64,000 bases of DNA from Saprospiraceae bacterium (GTDB lineage: Bacteria > Bacteroidota > Bacteroidia > Chitinophagales > Saprospiraceae), in contig WFXH01000029.1 of NCBI GenBank assembly GCA_015490715.1, positions 1 through 64,000 of the forward strand, read 5' to 3'. The first letter of the stretch is position 1; each line of letters starts with the position of its first letter. Of this stretch, positions 32,931 to 42,576 are shown in pieces. A program made the translations under genes and the position numbers. The notes beneath the pieces are model-generated. The model was given only the letters and a program-made list of their open reading frames with translations. It made no database searches and was not told where the DNA came from.

Positions 32931-33845
32931 ATGAAATTGTCGGCATGGAAATATCTCGGGATATTTGCTCTCTTCGCCCTCATCACATCAGTTGCTGCCT
33001 ACGGCCAAATACTCGAGAGCGACGAAGGGCTCAAAGAAGCGGATGAAGAACCCCGCGTCGAATTCGACACTTCCAAATACGTCGACGGCATCGTCGAGCG
33101 TACCATTATCCAAAACACGCGGGTATTGCCGTACGAGCCCGTTCGTGAAGCGGACATCCCCTGGGAAAAACGGGTCTGGCGCATCCTCGACGTGCGCGAA
33201 AAGATGAATCTGCCCTTTGTCTACCCCAATCGCCCGTTTTTCCAGATCCTCGCCGAATTGGCTCTCGATGGTAAGATCTTAGTCTTCAAAGACGACAATT
33301 TCCGCTCCCCCCTATCCCGTGAAGGCATCGAAAAGCTCCTCTATCGCGTCGATACTGTCACAGATATTGACGAAGAGACCTACGAGGAAAGAATCACCAT
33401 CGTCCACAACGAAATCAACTACGAAGACATCAAGAAGTACCGCATTAAAGAGGTGTGGTTTTTCGACGAAGAGGCCTCGCGCGTGATGGTGCGCATCCTC
33501 GGCATAGCCCCCATCCTGGACGTATACGATCCCGAGACGGGAGATTTCAAGTACTCCCTTCCGATGTTTTGGGTCTACTTTCCCGAGGCCAGAAAATACC
33601 TCGCACATGAGCCTATCTTCGTCGATTACAACGATGTCTCGCCCATGACTTGGCAAGACCTCTTTGAGGGGCGGTATTTTTCGAGCTACATATATAAAAT
33701 CACCAACCCACTGGACTTGCGCATCGAAGACTATATCCGCACTCCCGTCGATGATCCATTGCAAGAGGGTATCGACCGCCTTCTGGAATCGGAGCAATTT
33801 AAAAACTACCTGCTCGACTTTGAGCAGGATTTATGGTCCTATTGA
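32931..33845 (+). CDS. gldN: GldN/PorN periplasmic ring protein of T9SS
   Basis: 304 residues beginning with a signal peptide (ending AAYGQ). The core YVDGIVERTIIQNTRVLPYEPVREADIPWEKRVWRILDVREKMN is a GldN hallmark, followed by RIKEVWFFDEEASRVMVRILGIAPI and FWVYFPEARKYL. GldN binds GldK to form the ring that faces the outer membrane. It closes the operon, followed by a strong terminator at 33874-33906. Confidence 0.95.
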   Translation: MKLSAWKYLGIFALFALITSVAAYGQILESDEGLKEADEEPRVEFDTSKYVDGIVERTIIQNTRVLPYEPVREADIPWEKRVWRILDVREKMNLPFVYPNRPFFQILAELALDGKILVFKDDNFRSPLSREGIEKLLYRVDTVTDIDEETYEERITIVHNEINYEDIKKYRIKEVWFFDEEASRVMVRILGIAPILDVYDPETGDFKYSLPMFWVYFPEARKYLAHEPIFVDYNDVSPMTWQDLFEGRYFSSYIYKITNPLDLRIEDYIRTPVDDPLQEGIDRLLESEQFKNYLLDFEQDLWSY

Positions 33846-33873
33846 TAAGGGAATCGGACGAAGAAACCCTGAG

Positions 33874-33906
33874 GGGAGTCGTCATCACGGCTCCCTTTTT
33901 TATTTT
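33874..33906 (+). terminator. Rho-independent terminator of the porP-gldKLMN operon
   Basis: GGGAGTCG (33874-33881) pairs with CGGCTCCC (33888-33895) over 8 bp (one G-T pair), with a 6-base loop TCATCA, followed at once by TTTTTTTATTTTT. This is a classic intrinsic terminator 29 bases after the gldN stop codon. Confidence 0.9.
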
Positions 33907-33908
33907 TG
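33901..33908 (+). promoter_or_regulatory. -7 box (TATTTTTG) inside the terminator T-tract
   Basis: TATTTTTG matches TAnnTTTG, yet lies in the T-tract of the previous operon's terminator and ends 3 bases before the ATG at 33912. Transcription would begin close to or at the start codon, so the mRNA is likely to have almost no leader. Confidence 0.5.
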
Positions 33909-33911
33909 TGC

Positions 33912-35660
33912 ATGATGAATAGCGACAGCCAAATACTCTGGCGCATCGTCCAGCTCGCGATCCCCTATCGGCGCATCCTGTACGCGGTACTGATCCTCGC
34001 CGTCTTGCTCGCTCCCTTGCGGCTGTCGTCTCCCTATTTGATTAACCTCATCGTCGACCATTACATACAGCGAAGCCCTTACTCCCTCATTGCACTGTAC
34101 TCTGCTCTCTTCATCCTCATGCTTCTACTGCAGACCGCAGCAGAATACGGTTTTGTCTATCTATCGGAAAAGCTCGGTCAAGAGATCATCTTGACCCTGC
34201 GCACGAAGTTGTACAACCGCATCATGGACTTTCGGCTCCAGTACTTCGACCGTACGCCTATTGGTAAACTCACTACGCGTTGTGTCAACGATATCGAGAC
34301 ACTTGGGGTCGTGTTTACCCGCCAGGGACTTCCGATGATCATTGCAGACTTTTTGTCGATCATCGCCATACTCATCTTAATGTTGATCTTAAGCGTTAAG
34401 ATGACCTTGATCTTTTTGTTGACCATGCCCCTGATGCTGATCGCCACTTACATCTTCAAGGAAAAGGTCAAGCGTTCGTTTCAACGCGTACGCCAGCGGC
34501 TCGCTGAGATGAATGCCTTTATGCAAGAGCGCATCAGCGGCATCCAGACGGTGCATGTATTGGATGCGCAACAGACTGAAATGCGTCATTTTGACCGCAT
34601 CAATGCTGCCTACACTAAAGCGCATCTCGACACTGTACTGTACTATTCCGTGTTTTTTCCCGTGGTAGATTGGATATCTTCGCTGGCTTTAGCGCTCATG
34701 GTATGGTGGGGTGCGGTGGAAGTATTGCATGCAGAGGTGACAATCGGTACCTTAGTAGCCTTTCCCATCTACATTCAGCGCATTTTTCGCCCTATACGAT
34801 TTCTCGCCGATAAATTCAACAATATCCAGATGGCCATGGTGGCGTCGCACCGCGTGTTTCGATTGATGGATGATCCTACTCTACCTGAAGACGATACCGG
34901 CAAGGTCCTCTCCGAGGTCGAAGGTGCCATTCGCTTGAAGGGCCTGTATTTTGGCTATGACCCCAACCATTTCATACTCAAAGACATCCACTTATACATT
35001 CCATCACGCAGTACCTGTGCATTGGTAGGGGCCACAGGATCGGGCAAGACGTCGATTGCCAACATCATATGCAAACTCTACGACTATCAAAAGGGGCACG
35101 CCTACCTTGACGGTGAAGAGATTCGCTCGATTCAGCGCCACAGTCTCCGCAAACATACAGGCGTGGTCCTACAAGATGTGTTTCTCTTTACCGATACGAT
35201 TTTAGAAAACATACGTCTGCGCGATTCGTCGATCAGTCGGGATCAAGTCGTTCGGGCGGCACGTCAGATTGGAGTACACGAGCTCATCTGTCAATTTCCG
35301 GATGGATACGATTATATGTTGCAAGAACGCGGAGCCAATTTAAGTGTGGGGCAGCGTCAACTCATTGCCTTTGTTCGGGTGCTCGTGCTCAATCCTCGCA
35401 TATTAATACTCGACGAGCCGACTTCTTCTATCGACGTACTCACGGAAAAGCTCATCCAGGATGCCCTACCCATCATCACGAAAAATCGCACGACGATCAT
35501 CATTGCGCACCGGCTGTCGACCATTCGCAATGCCGATAAGATCGTCGTTATGGAAGACGGCCGCATCGTCGAAGAGGGCGATTTTGAAAGCCTGCTTCAT
35601 AAAGGCGGGTATTTTAAAAACCTCTACCAACGACAATCGCAACAGACGCATATTTGTTAA
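33912..35660 (+). CDS. ABC exporter (fused membrane and ATPase domains)
   Basis: About 582 residues (ATG at 33912 or 33915). Six hydrophobic segments occur in the first 300 residues. The ATPase part has Walker A GATGSGKTS near residue 374, the ABC signature LSVGQRQLIAF, and Walker B RILILDEPTSS with the D-loop and switch IAHRLSTIRNADKI. It resembles the MsbA/multidrug half-exporters that work as homodimers. The substrate cannot be told from the sequence. The fifth signature residue varies (LSVGQ instead of LSGGQ), which is common in these exporters. Confidence 0.92.
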   Translation: MMNSDSQILWRIVQLAIPYRRILYAVLILAVLLAPLRLSSPYLINLIVDHYIQRSPYSLIALYSALFILMLLLQTAAEYGFVYLSEKLGQEIILTLRTKLYNRIMDFRLQYFDRTPIGKLTTRCVNDIETLGVVFTRQGLPMIIADFLSIIAILILMLILSVKMTLIFLLTMPLMLIATYIFKEKVKRSFQRVRQRLAEMNAFMQERISGIQTVHVLDAQQTEMRHFDRINAAYTKAHLDTVLYYSVFFPVVDWISSLALALMVWWGAVEVLHAEVTIGTLVAFPIYIQRIFRPIRFLADKFNNIQMAMVASHRVFRLMDDPTLPEDDTGKVLSEVEGAIRLKGLYFGYDPNHFILKDIHLYIPSRSTCALVGATGSGKTSIANIICKLYDYQKGHAYLDGEEIRSIQRHSLRKHTGVVLQDVFLFTDTILENIRLRDSSISRDQVVRAARQIGVHELICQFPDGYDYMLQERGANLSVGQRQLIAFVRVLVLNPRILILDEPTSSIDVLTEKLIQDALPIITKNRTTIIIAHRLSTIRNADKIVVMEDGRIVEEGDFESLLHKGGYFKNLYQRQSQQTHIC

Positions 35661-35689
35661 TATAGTAAACCGACACGATTGACTGAGCC

Positions 35690-36115
35690 ATGCAAGATAG
35701 CCGCGACTATTTCTGGATCTTTGTCGTTTTAGCCATCGCCCTTGTGCTTTTGATCATTGTAGTAGTCGTACGTGGGCTGCTCTTTTTGTTAAAATGGCTG
35801 GCTCCTGTCTTACTCATTGCTGCGCTCATCATACGGTATCAGACGGTACTCAACTTTTTTAGGTGGATGGGATACCAATACCGGCAATCGGTCGTCCGTG
35901 GCCTAGCCCTGACCATTTTGGCCCTGGTGATGTACCCCTTAGTGGCAGCCCTTTTATTGGTAGCTGCCATCGCCGATAGGAAGTCCCAAAAGTGGTTGAA
36001 TCCACCGTTTTACGAGGAAGACACTCGTTATGAGGATACCGATTACATCATACTCGATGTCGATGAGGACTGGCCGACTGATACAGGCCGACGCCGTCTA
36101 TTTGAGGACGATTAG
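35690..36115 (+). CDS. Small membrane protein (141 aa), unknown family
   Basis: Two to three hydrophobic segments (WIFVVLAIALVLLIIVVVVRGLLFLL, APVLLIAALII, GLALTILALVMYPLVAALLLVAA) and a charged C-terminal tail with a cluster of acidic residues (YEEDTRYEDTDYIILDVDEDW). I do not recognise it. It lies between an ABC exporter and a glycosyltransferase on the same strand and ends 3 bases before the latter, so they may be co-transcribed. Confidence 0.6.
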   Translation: MQDSRDYFWIFVVLAIALVLLIIVVVVRGLLFLLKWLAPVLLIAALIIRYQTVLNFFRWMGYQYRQSVVRGLALTILALVMYPLVAALLLVAAIADRKSQKWLNPPFYEEDTRYEDTDYIILDVDEDWPTDTGRRRLFEDD

Positions 36116-36118
36116 GCG

Positions 36119-37255
36119 ATGGGCGTTGTAGAGATTGTCTATGGTGTATGGGGGACACTTTTCATCAGTTATTGCGCACTGCTCGCCTACATTGCCAGAG
36201 CTGCGCGCCGCGTGCTCAATGGAAGTACACCCTCTAAATGTGTGCAGGATCTGCCATCGGTAAGTCTTCTCATCCCTTTTCACAACGAAGCGCATCACAT
36301 CGCCGCGACGATTGAGAGTCTGAAAAGGCTTCACCTGTCCGTAACGTGGGAAGTACTCTTTATCGACGATCACTCGACAGATAGCACGCCGGAGTTGCTT
36401 CACTGGATTGCTCAGGGGTTGCCTCATCGCGTCCTGCAGAGCCCAAGGAGAGGAAAAAAGCACGCGTTGCTCCACGGGGTGCGCCACGCGCAATACGACC
36501 TCATCGTTGCTACCGATGCCGATGTGCAATTGGAGCGTGATTGGATTGTTAAAATCCTTACGTCTCATGTCAAAGAGGAGTGGGTCTTTGGCACCGGTCC
36601 GGTATTTACAAGGAGGACCGGCAGCTGGTTGTGTGACTTCCAGTACATGGAGTATTTGGGTCTGGCGCTGTTGACTGCTGCGGGGATAGCCACGGGCCGT
36701 TGGGCTCTTGCCAATGGCGCCAACATGGCATGGAAGCGCTCGGTGATCGAGGCGTTAAAGCCCTGGGAAGACAATATGGATCTTCCCACGGGCGATGACG
36801 TGTTTTTGGCACGGGCCGTACAGCGCTATATGCCTGATGGTACAGGCTATTGGCCGCAGGCTCCTGTGTATACTCGTGCGGTGGGGTCACTCAGGAGCTT
36901 GGTCGCTCAGCGACGCCGCTGGGCATCAAAGCTGCCGCTCGTCTCCACGCGGACTTTCACTGCTGTGCTTTTCATCATCGGGGGCATCCACTGGTGCTGT
37001 GTGTGGCTTCCTGTATTGTTTTTCTATGGAGGAGTAGGGTACTCAGGGGCCATCACGGGCCTAATACTGGGTAAGATATTGGCCGATTATGGCTACTTGC
37101 GCTATAGTGCTCGATTTTTTCATCAGAGGTGGCCGGGCACAGTAGTTTTTCTTCGCGCGTGGCTGGTCAATGTGTTCTTTTACGGTGTGATAAGCCCAAT
37201 ACTCTATATCTGGAGTTATGTGCACACTTATCGGACGAGAGTGACATCCCCCTGA
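36119..37255 (+). CDS. GT2 family membrane glycosyltransferase
   Basis: 378 residues: an N-terminal hydrophobic segment, a GT-A domain with VSLLIPFHNEAHHI, VLFIDDHSTDSTP, the DxD metal site in VATDADVQLERDW, and the Q(R)RRW acceptor-site motif (AQRRRWASKL), then C-terminal helices. The signature is that of processive or cell-envelope GT2 enzymes. The last 28 bases overlap, on the opposite strand, with the end of the type B T9SS cargo gene. Confidence 0.88.
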   Translation: MGVVEIVYGVWGTLFISYCALLAYIARAARRVLNGSTPSKCVQDLPSVSLLIPFHNEAHHIAATIESLKRLHLSVTWEVLFIDDHSTDSTPELLHWIAQGLPHRVLQSPRRGKKHALLHGVRHAQYDLIVATDADVQLERDWIVKILTSHVKEEWVFGTGPVFTRRTGSWLCDFQYMEYLGLALLTAAGIATGRWALANGANMAWKRSVIEALKPWEDNMDLPTGDDVFLARAVQRYMPDGTGYWPQAPVYTRAVGSLRSLVAQRRRWASKLPLVSTRTFTAVLFIIGGIHWCCVWLPVLFFYGGVGYSGAITGLILGKILADYGYLRYSARFFHQRWPGTVVFLRAWLVNVFFYGVISPILYIWSYVHTYRTRVTSP

Positions 37256-39105
37256 CGGGTAAAGCGTACGATACATCGCCGGTCGTTTCTGCCACGAGCC
37301 TTAATGGCGTAGACGTAGACACCTGCCGGCGCGGGTTTGCCACGGAAGGTGCCGTCCCACTTTTGATTGAGGTCTGCGGTTTCAAACACCTTTTCGCCCC
37401 AACGGTTGAAAATCACCAAATGGTACTCCTCGATGAAGGTATTGAGCGTATCGCCGAGTGTCATACCAAAATAGTCGTTCAATCCATCGCCATTAGGTGT
37501 AAAGGCTTTGGGTACAAATACATTAAGTTGAACATCGGGCACGAAAGTGTAAATCCACTTGTACTGCACGGGTTGTTGGCACCACACAAAGTTCAACTCT
37601 ATGATCGTATCGCGGAAGATGGTCAACACGCGACGGGGATTGTTGGGATCTTGCACTATGAGGGTATCTCCCTGGCAGGTGATGTTTTCGTTTTCCTGGT
37701 CTTCGGGGTAGAAGACGCACACATTTTGAGAGCTGATGCCTTCACCATCAATGGGGGTGATGCGTTGCGACGCGTGCATCGTGTCCCCCAGTGCATCGGG
37801 AAGGGTTAAACTGGTATCTACAGCTATGGGCAACGAACTATTTTCGTACGAACCAAAGTATTCAGAGGCCTGGCAGGGTTGGCCGGCAAAAAACTCGGCG
37901 CCTTCTGATTTGACTAAGTATTGGTAATAGGCCTTATACACTGTATCGTAATACAGCTGGGTATACAGGATAAAATTTTGGGCCGATGATGTCCCCAATC
38001 CCGGAGTGTAGGCATCTACCTGGGGCAGATGTGTCGAGAGCAACAGGGAGTCGGGCAAGTCATCCCAGACGTATTTCTTTGCTATTCGCCCATCTCTGGT
38101 CAGATGGATTCCCGTCATCAGAATTTGCGTGTCGTTGGGCAATTGCGTGTACCCGGTATAGCTCACGTCTATGCCCACATCTCCAATCAATGTTCCCATC
38201 TTAGGGCCTATCCAATTCCACCACTGACCGGAATACAACAGCTTGCCCGAAGTGTTGAGCACCAATACATGTCCCTTTTGTTCATAGTTGATGCTGTCCC
38301 AATAGGCGCCCCACCCTACGCCGACATAGTAGAGCTGGTCAAAGCCCAACGTGAGATTAGTCCACTGTCCCAATACCACGCTGTCCGGCAAGGTGGTGTC
38401 GACGTACACCTTTGCCCAGTCGACCATATCCCTTTGATCGAGCTTCATAAAAGCGAGTGTATCGTACCCACCTTTAAAGCCGTAGAGCACGACGCGGTGG
38501 CCTTCGACCTCATCGAGGCGCAAGGTTTTATACCCTTCGATGAGGTAACGCCTATATTGAACGACGTTGGGTAGCACCCCCACATCATAGCGCACCAACA
38601 AGTGGCGCATGCTGTCCTTTTGACGAACAAGGGCGTAGATGCGGTTGTCGGAAGTGACGAGTACATCTTCGATGGTATGGTGTACCGTATCTTCGAAGAG
38701 CTTTTCCTCAAAGGCGTCAATTTCTGCGGTTGCGATGTGATAACGGTACAACAATAGCCGACGTTCCGTTGAGTCAAGGTCTAAACCTATGGCTACCACC
38801 CAGATGCTCTGATCGATGGGCAAGGTGAAAGTGTAGTAGTCGTAGAGCGCCACATAATGGGTATCGCGATAGAGGTACTGCCACTGGAGCATACCACAGG
38901 AGTCGTAGTACTGTAGGCGAAAGCTCAAGGTGTCCTCATTAAGTCCTGTCAATACGGCAATGCCTTGATCGTATGCTTTGGTGAGCCGTGCTTCACGGGC
39001 ATTGTAAATTTCTTTCCATTCTTTTTTGTATAAAAACTGCGCTTGCAAACTCGGTAGGATGGACACTAAAAAGATGCAAGTGGTAGCATATCGATTGAAG
39101 CTCAT
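37228..39105 (-). CDS. T9SS type B cargo protein (gliding motility-associated C-terminal domain)
   Basis: About 625 residues from ATG 39105 (ATG 39117 also possible), with a signal peptide (ending SLQAQ). Most of the protein is a repetitive beta-rich region with short acidic/aromatic strands and numbers of W/Y, without a recognised family. The end, NVFVPKAFTPNGDGLNDYF, then VIFNRWGEKVFETAD, KWDGTFRGKPAPAGVYVYAI, is a textbook type B T9SS C-terminal domain. Such proteins are usually exported and attached at or near the surface with the help of PorP/SprF partners; one such gene is at 28.2 kb. Confidence 0.9.
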   Translation of the reverse strand: MSFNRYATTCIFLVSILPSLQAQFLYKKEWKEIYNAREARLTKAYDQGIAVLTGLNEDTLSFRLQYYDSCGMLQWQYLYRDTHYVALYDYYTFTLPIDQSIWVVAIGLDLDSTERRLLLYRYHIATAEIDAFEEKLFEDTVHHTIEDVLVTSDNRIYALVRQKDSMRHLLVRYDVGVLPNVVQYRRYLIEGYKTLRLDEVEGHRVVLYGFKGGYDTLAFMKLDQRDMVDWAKVYVDTTLPDSVVLGQWTNLTLGFDQLYYVGVGWGAYWDSINYEQKGHVLVLNTSGKLLYSGQWWNWIGPKMGTLIGDVGIDVSYTGYTQLPNDTQILMTGIHLTRDGRIAKKYVWDDLPDSLLLSTHLPQVDAYTPGLGTSSAQNFILYTQLYYDTVYKAYYQYLVKSEGAEFFAGQPCQASEYFGSYENSSLPIAVDTSLTLPDALGDTMHASQRITPIDGEGISSQNVCVFYPEDQENENITCQGDTLIVQDPNNPRRVLTIFRDTIIELNFVWCQQPVQYKWIYTFVPDVQLNVFVPKAFTPNGDGLNDYFGMTLGDTLNTFIEEYHLVIFNRWGEKVFETADLNQKWDGTFRGKPAPAGVYVYAIKARGRNDRRCIVRFTRQGDVTLVR

Positions 39106-39154
39106 AAGCGATAGCATTTCATCATTTCAAGGTAAACGTCTAAAGTACGAATAC

Positions 39155-40087
39155 TTACAAGGGATTAACGAAGTAGCGCAATCCCATGTTATACGTGGCT
39201 TGATAGAGGCCATGGGACGTGCTATAAAAGCGGGTCCAAAGCCATTCGACGAGCCAGCGCTTTCCGATGGTCCACTTATAGCCCAGTCCATATTGATTGT
39301 AGGTATTGTACACGGCATCTCGTACGCGTCCATCCCGAATTACGGTGACGTACCACTGGGGTGCTGCGTTGACGAGTACATATAGGCCGTGACGCTCCCA
39401 GGGATACCAGCTCATGATGAGATTGATCGGCGTGGACAGTTGATATGCACCGTTGGCAACACCTATGGCCGCAGGTCCAATATTTTCTACGACGGCCGCA
39501 AATTCAACAAAGAGGTACACAGATTCCGCAATCGCCTCATCGTAATACAAACGCGTATACAACGAAAGTCCAGACCAATCGAGAAACCCCGTCTCCTCGT
39601 TGCCCTCCAAATCCAATGCCGTTGGGAAGTAGAGTGTCTGGTGCAAGATGAGATTGTCGATAAAGCTCCACGGCCTCCATTTCCACTGAATTCCTACGGC
39701 CGATAATCCTGAGCGAAAATATCCCTCTGCGTCCGTAGTGCGAAAATAACCCGAGTTTCGCCAATAGAGGGCATGAAAAGGGCTTATCTTTGGAGAGGAT
39801 TCCCGTGCCACAGAGCGCAATTTGAGATCCAGGCCGATATTCCACGACTCTTTCCAGCCGTACAAAAATTGGCAGTATACGGTATAAAAGCTGTATCGAA
39901 ATTGACGTCGGTCGTCCAGAATACGAGAAGCCGTGTAGTAGTTTTGGAAGATGTGGATTTCGTAGCCGCCGGGGGCATAGAGCTTAGATGGGAAGAAGGG
40001 ATCGATATATTGGCCGGGTAAAGCACCAGGGAGGTACAGGGCTATCCAGAGCCAAGCAATATATGTGATGCGCGTATATCGATGCAT
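39155..40087 (-). CDS. Outer-membrane beta-barrel protein, unknown
   Basis: A 310-residue protein with signal peptide (ending LPGQY). The rest alternates aromatic and polar residues in short strands (FRYSFYTVYCQFLYGW, NIGLDLKLRS, SLYTRLYYDEAIAESVYLFVEF) and ends in LGLRYFVNPL-type strands, as in barrels of about 300 residues. No conserved catalytic motif is visible. It lies just upstream of the type B cargo gene on the same strand, so they may act together. Confidence 0.7.
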   Translation of the reverse strand: MHRYTRITYIAWLWIALYLPGALPGQYIDPFFPSKLYAPGGYEIHIFQNYYTASRILDDRRQFRYSFYTVYCQFLYGWKESWNIGLDLKLRSVARESSPKISPFHALYWRNSGYFRTTDAEGYFRSGLSAVGIQWKWRPWSFIDNLILHQTLYFPTALDLEGNEETGFLDWSGLSLYTRLYYDEAIAESVYLFVEFAAVVENIGPAAIGVANGAYQLSTPINLIMSWYPWERHGLYVLVNAAPQWYVTVIRDGRVRDAVYNTYNQYGLGYKWTIGKRWLVEWLWTRFYSTSHGLYQATYNMGLRYFVNPL

Positions 40088-40128
40088 AAATGGCCGTTGA
40101 CGATTAAAAGTAGACTATGGTCGAGTCC

Positions 40129-41364
40129 TTATCCCGTCACGAAGATATCCATATTTTGCACGACGGCACGGGCAAATTCCGAGCATTTTACTTCTGTAGC
40201 GCCATCCATCAGTCGAGCAAAGTCATAGGTGACCACCTTACTACTGATGGTCTTCTCGAGTGCCCTTTCGACGAGCTCTGCCGCGTCGGTCCATTTTATG
40301 TAATCGAGCATCATTACGCCTGAGAGGATCAGCGAGCTTGGATTGACCTTGTCGAGCCCTGCATACTTGGGTGCCGTACCGTGAGTAGCTTCAAACAGCG
40401 CTATTCCCGTCTGGTAGTTGATGTTGGCGCCTGGGGCGATGCCGATACCGCCCACTTGAGCAGCCAGGGCATCGGAAATGTAATCGCCGTTGAGGTTGAG
40501 AGTGGCGATGACGTCATAGGCGGCTGGACGGAGGAGGATTTGCTGGAGGAAGTTGTCGGCGATGACGTCTTTGACGATGAGTTCACCGCCTTGGTGTCGG
40601 ATGACCTGCCATGGTCCGCCTTCGTAATCGACAGCTCCAAAGGTGCGTCGCACGTAGTCGTAGCCCCAATCGCGGAATTTTCCCTCGGTGTATTTCATGA
40701 TGTTGCCCTTGTGGACGAGGGTGACGCTCTTGCGATTTTTTTCGAGAGCATAGCGCACAGCAGCATCGACCAGGCGCTCCGTACCTTCACGCGAGACGGG
40801 TTTGACCCCTAAGGACACGGTATCGGGAAATCGAATGCTCGTCACCCCCATTTCCTCGATGAGGAAGTCGCGCAGGCGCTTGCACTCCTCCGTGCCGGCC
40901 AGGTACTCAATACCGGCGTAAATATCCTCTGTATTTTCCCGAAAGATGACCATGTCGACCAATTCGGGCCGACACACCGGCGAAGGCACGCCCTCATACC
41001 ATCGCACGGGACGCACACAGGCAAAGAGGTCCAGCTGCTGGCGCAAAGCCACGTTGAGCGAGCGGATACCCCCTCCTACTGGCGTAGTCAGCGGCCCTTT
41101 GATCGCAACTAAATACGTGCGGATGGTGTCGACAGTTTGCTGCGGTAGCCATTCCCCCGTCTGATGGTAAGCCTTCTCCCCAGCAAGGACCTCCTTCCAT
41201 TCGATGCGTCGCTGGCCATCGTACGCCTTTTCCACTGCTGCATCGAGCACCGTTTTTGTCGCACGCCACACGTCGGGCCCAATGCCATCTCCTTCAATAA
41301 AGGGTATGATGGGATGGTCAGGCACCTGGAGTTTTCCCTCGATCATCTGGATCTTCTCAGCCAT
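40129..41364 (-). CDS. icd: NADP-dependent isocitrate dehydrogenase
   Basis: About 411 residues from ATG 41364 ([18 protein letters not shown]). The family signatures are clear: [63 protein letters not shown] (substrate and metal site), [15 protein letters not shown], and [28 protein letters not shown] near the C-terminus. It catalyses the oxidation of isocitrate to 2-oxoglutarate in the TCA cycle. It is the NADP type by its general match to the bacterial Icd. Divergent from ruvB. Confidence 0.96.
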   Translation of the reverse strand: MAEKIQMIEGKLQVPDHPIIPFIEGDGIGPDVWRATKTVLDAAVEKAYDGQRRIEWKEVLAGEKAYHQTGEWLPQQTVDTIRTYLVAIKGPLTTPVGGGIRSLNVALRQQLDLFACVRPVRWYEGVPSPVCRPELVDMVIFRENTEDIYAGIEYLAGTEECKRLRDFLIEEMGVTSIRFPDTVSLGVKPVSREGTERLVDAAVRYALEKNRKSVTLVHKGNIMKYTEGKFRDWGYDYVRRTFGAVDYEGGPWQVIRHQGGELIVKDVIADNFLQQILLRPAAYDVIATLNLNGDYISDALAAQVGGIGIAPGANINYQTGIALFEATHGTAPKYAGLDKVNPSSLILSGVMMLDYIKWTDAAELVERALEKTISSKVVTYDFARLMDGATEVKCSEFARAVVQNMDIFVTG

Positions 41365-41421
41365 AATCCATTTGTTTTCTGAATGTTGTGCATTAAAGAA
41401 AAACCTTATGTAAAAAACCCC

Positions 41422-41429
41422 TATCTTTG
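41422..41429 (+). promoter_or_regulatory. -7 box (TATCTTTG) upstream of ruvB
   Basis: Exact TAnnTTTG match about 95 bases before the ruvB ATG. A copy of the TATAAAATGG motif is at 41505-41512, in the predicted leader near the start codon, separate from this box. Confidence 0.5.
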
Positions 41430-41523
41430 TAGTGCCAAAGGTAGGAAAATATGTGTGAAATGCGATGGAGGGCGAATGCTCCAGTAGGTTGATGGCGTGG
41501 GGCGTATAAAATGGTTGACGACA

Positions 41524-42558
41524 ATGCACAATCCAATACTCGACCCCACTGGACAGGGAATGACGGCTGATGAGCGCGTCGTGGAGCGCGCGCTTCGCCC
41601 TCTGCGCTTAGAGGATTTTGCCGGCCAAGAACGCGTTAAGGAAAACCTACGCGTATTTATCGAGGCTGCCCGCATGCGCGGCGAAGCCTTGGATCACGTA
41701 CTATTGCATGGGCCGCCGGGTTTGGGCAAGACGACGCTTGCTCACATCATCGCCAACGAGCTCGGCGTATCAATACGCACCACTTCGGGGCCAGTGATCG
41801 AAAAGCCGGGCGACCTGGCCGGGCTATTGACCAACTTGCAGGAGGGCGATGTACTCTTCATCGACGAAATACACCGACTGTCGAACACCATTGAGGAGTA
41901 CCTCTATTCCGCCATGGAAGACTACCGCATCGACATCATGATCGACAGCGGCCCCAATGCACGCACCATTCAGCTTCAGATAGCGCCTTTTACTTTGATC
42001 GGAGCCACGACGCGCATGGGGCTGCTCACTCCCCCGATGCGCGCGCGCTTTGGCATCCAGTGTCATTTGGATTACTACGATGTCGCCACGCTGATGCACA
42101 TCGTGCGACGAAGCGCACGCCTTTTGGACATAGTCATCGACGACGAGGGCGCTGAAGAGATTGCCCGACGCAGTCGTGGCACTCCACGCATCGCCAATGC
42201 ACTGCTTCGCCGCGTACGCGACTTCGCTCAAGTCAAAGGAGACGGCCACATCGATCGGGCTATTGCCCACTATGCCTTAGACGCCCTACAGGTCGATGAG
42301 CACGGATTAGACGAAATGGACAACCGCATTTTATACACCATCATCAAAAAATTCAACGGCGGGCCCGTGGGCATTCAGACCATCGCTACCGCCGTAGGAG
42401 AAGATGCCGGCACGATCGAAGAGGTGCACGAGCCCTTTCTCATCATGGAGGGATACATCCAGCGCACACCACGCGGTCGGGTAGCCACACCCAAGGCCTT
42501 CCGTCATCTCGGCATGACACCGAGGCAAACCGATAGCCCATCCCTCTTTGATGGATAA
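41524..42558 (+). CDS. ruvB: Holliday junction branch migration helicase RuvB
   Basis: About 344 residues from ATG 41524 ([20 protein letters not shown]). AAA+ features: Walker [10 protein letters not shown] at residues 63-71, Walker [12 protein letters not shown], sensor 1 [21 protein letters not shown] and the winged-helix C-terminus ending FRHLGM. RuvB motors drive branch migration of Holliday junctions with RuvA. ruvA and ruvC are not in this window. An upstream GTG at 41497 would add a short extension without homology. Confidence 0.97.
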   Translation: MHNPILDPTGQGMTADERVVERALRPLRLEDFAGQERVKENLRVFIEAARMRGEALDHVLLHGPPGLGKTTLAHIIANELGVSIRTTSGPVIEKPGDLAGLLTNLQEGDVLFIDEIHRLSNTIEEYLYSAMEDYRIDIMIDSGPNARTIQLQIAPFTLIGATTRMGLLTPPMRARFGIQCHLDYYDVATLMHIVRRSARLLDIVIDDEGAEEIARRSRGTPRIANALLRRVRDFAQVKGDGHIDRAIAHYALDALQVDEHGLDEMDNRILYTIIKKFNGGPVGIQTIATAVGEDAGTIEEVHEPFLIMEGYIQRTPRGRVATPKAFRHLGMTPRQTDSPSLFDG

Positions 42559-42576
42559 TGCCGTTGCACATACGGC

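Noticed and set aside
33690-33700. TATAAAAT inside gldN as a member of the motif family
   Set aside because: It lies in a codon context (YKITN) in a coding region and has no matching flanks; such copies were not counted as evidence. Similar coding copies exist at 6680, 11072, 42330, 54499 and 55048.
41438-41490. GGAG-ggcgaatg-CTCC hairpin in the ruvB leader
   Set aside because: Only 4 bp and no conserved sequence around it; not enough for a riboswitch or attenuator claim.
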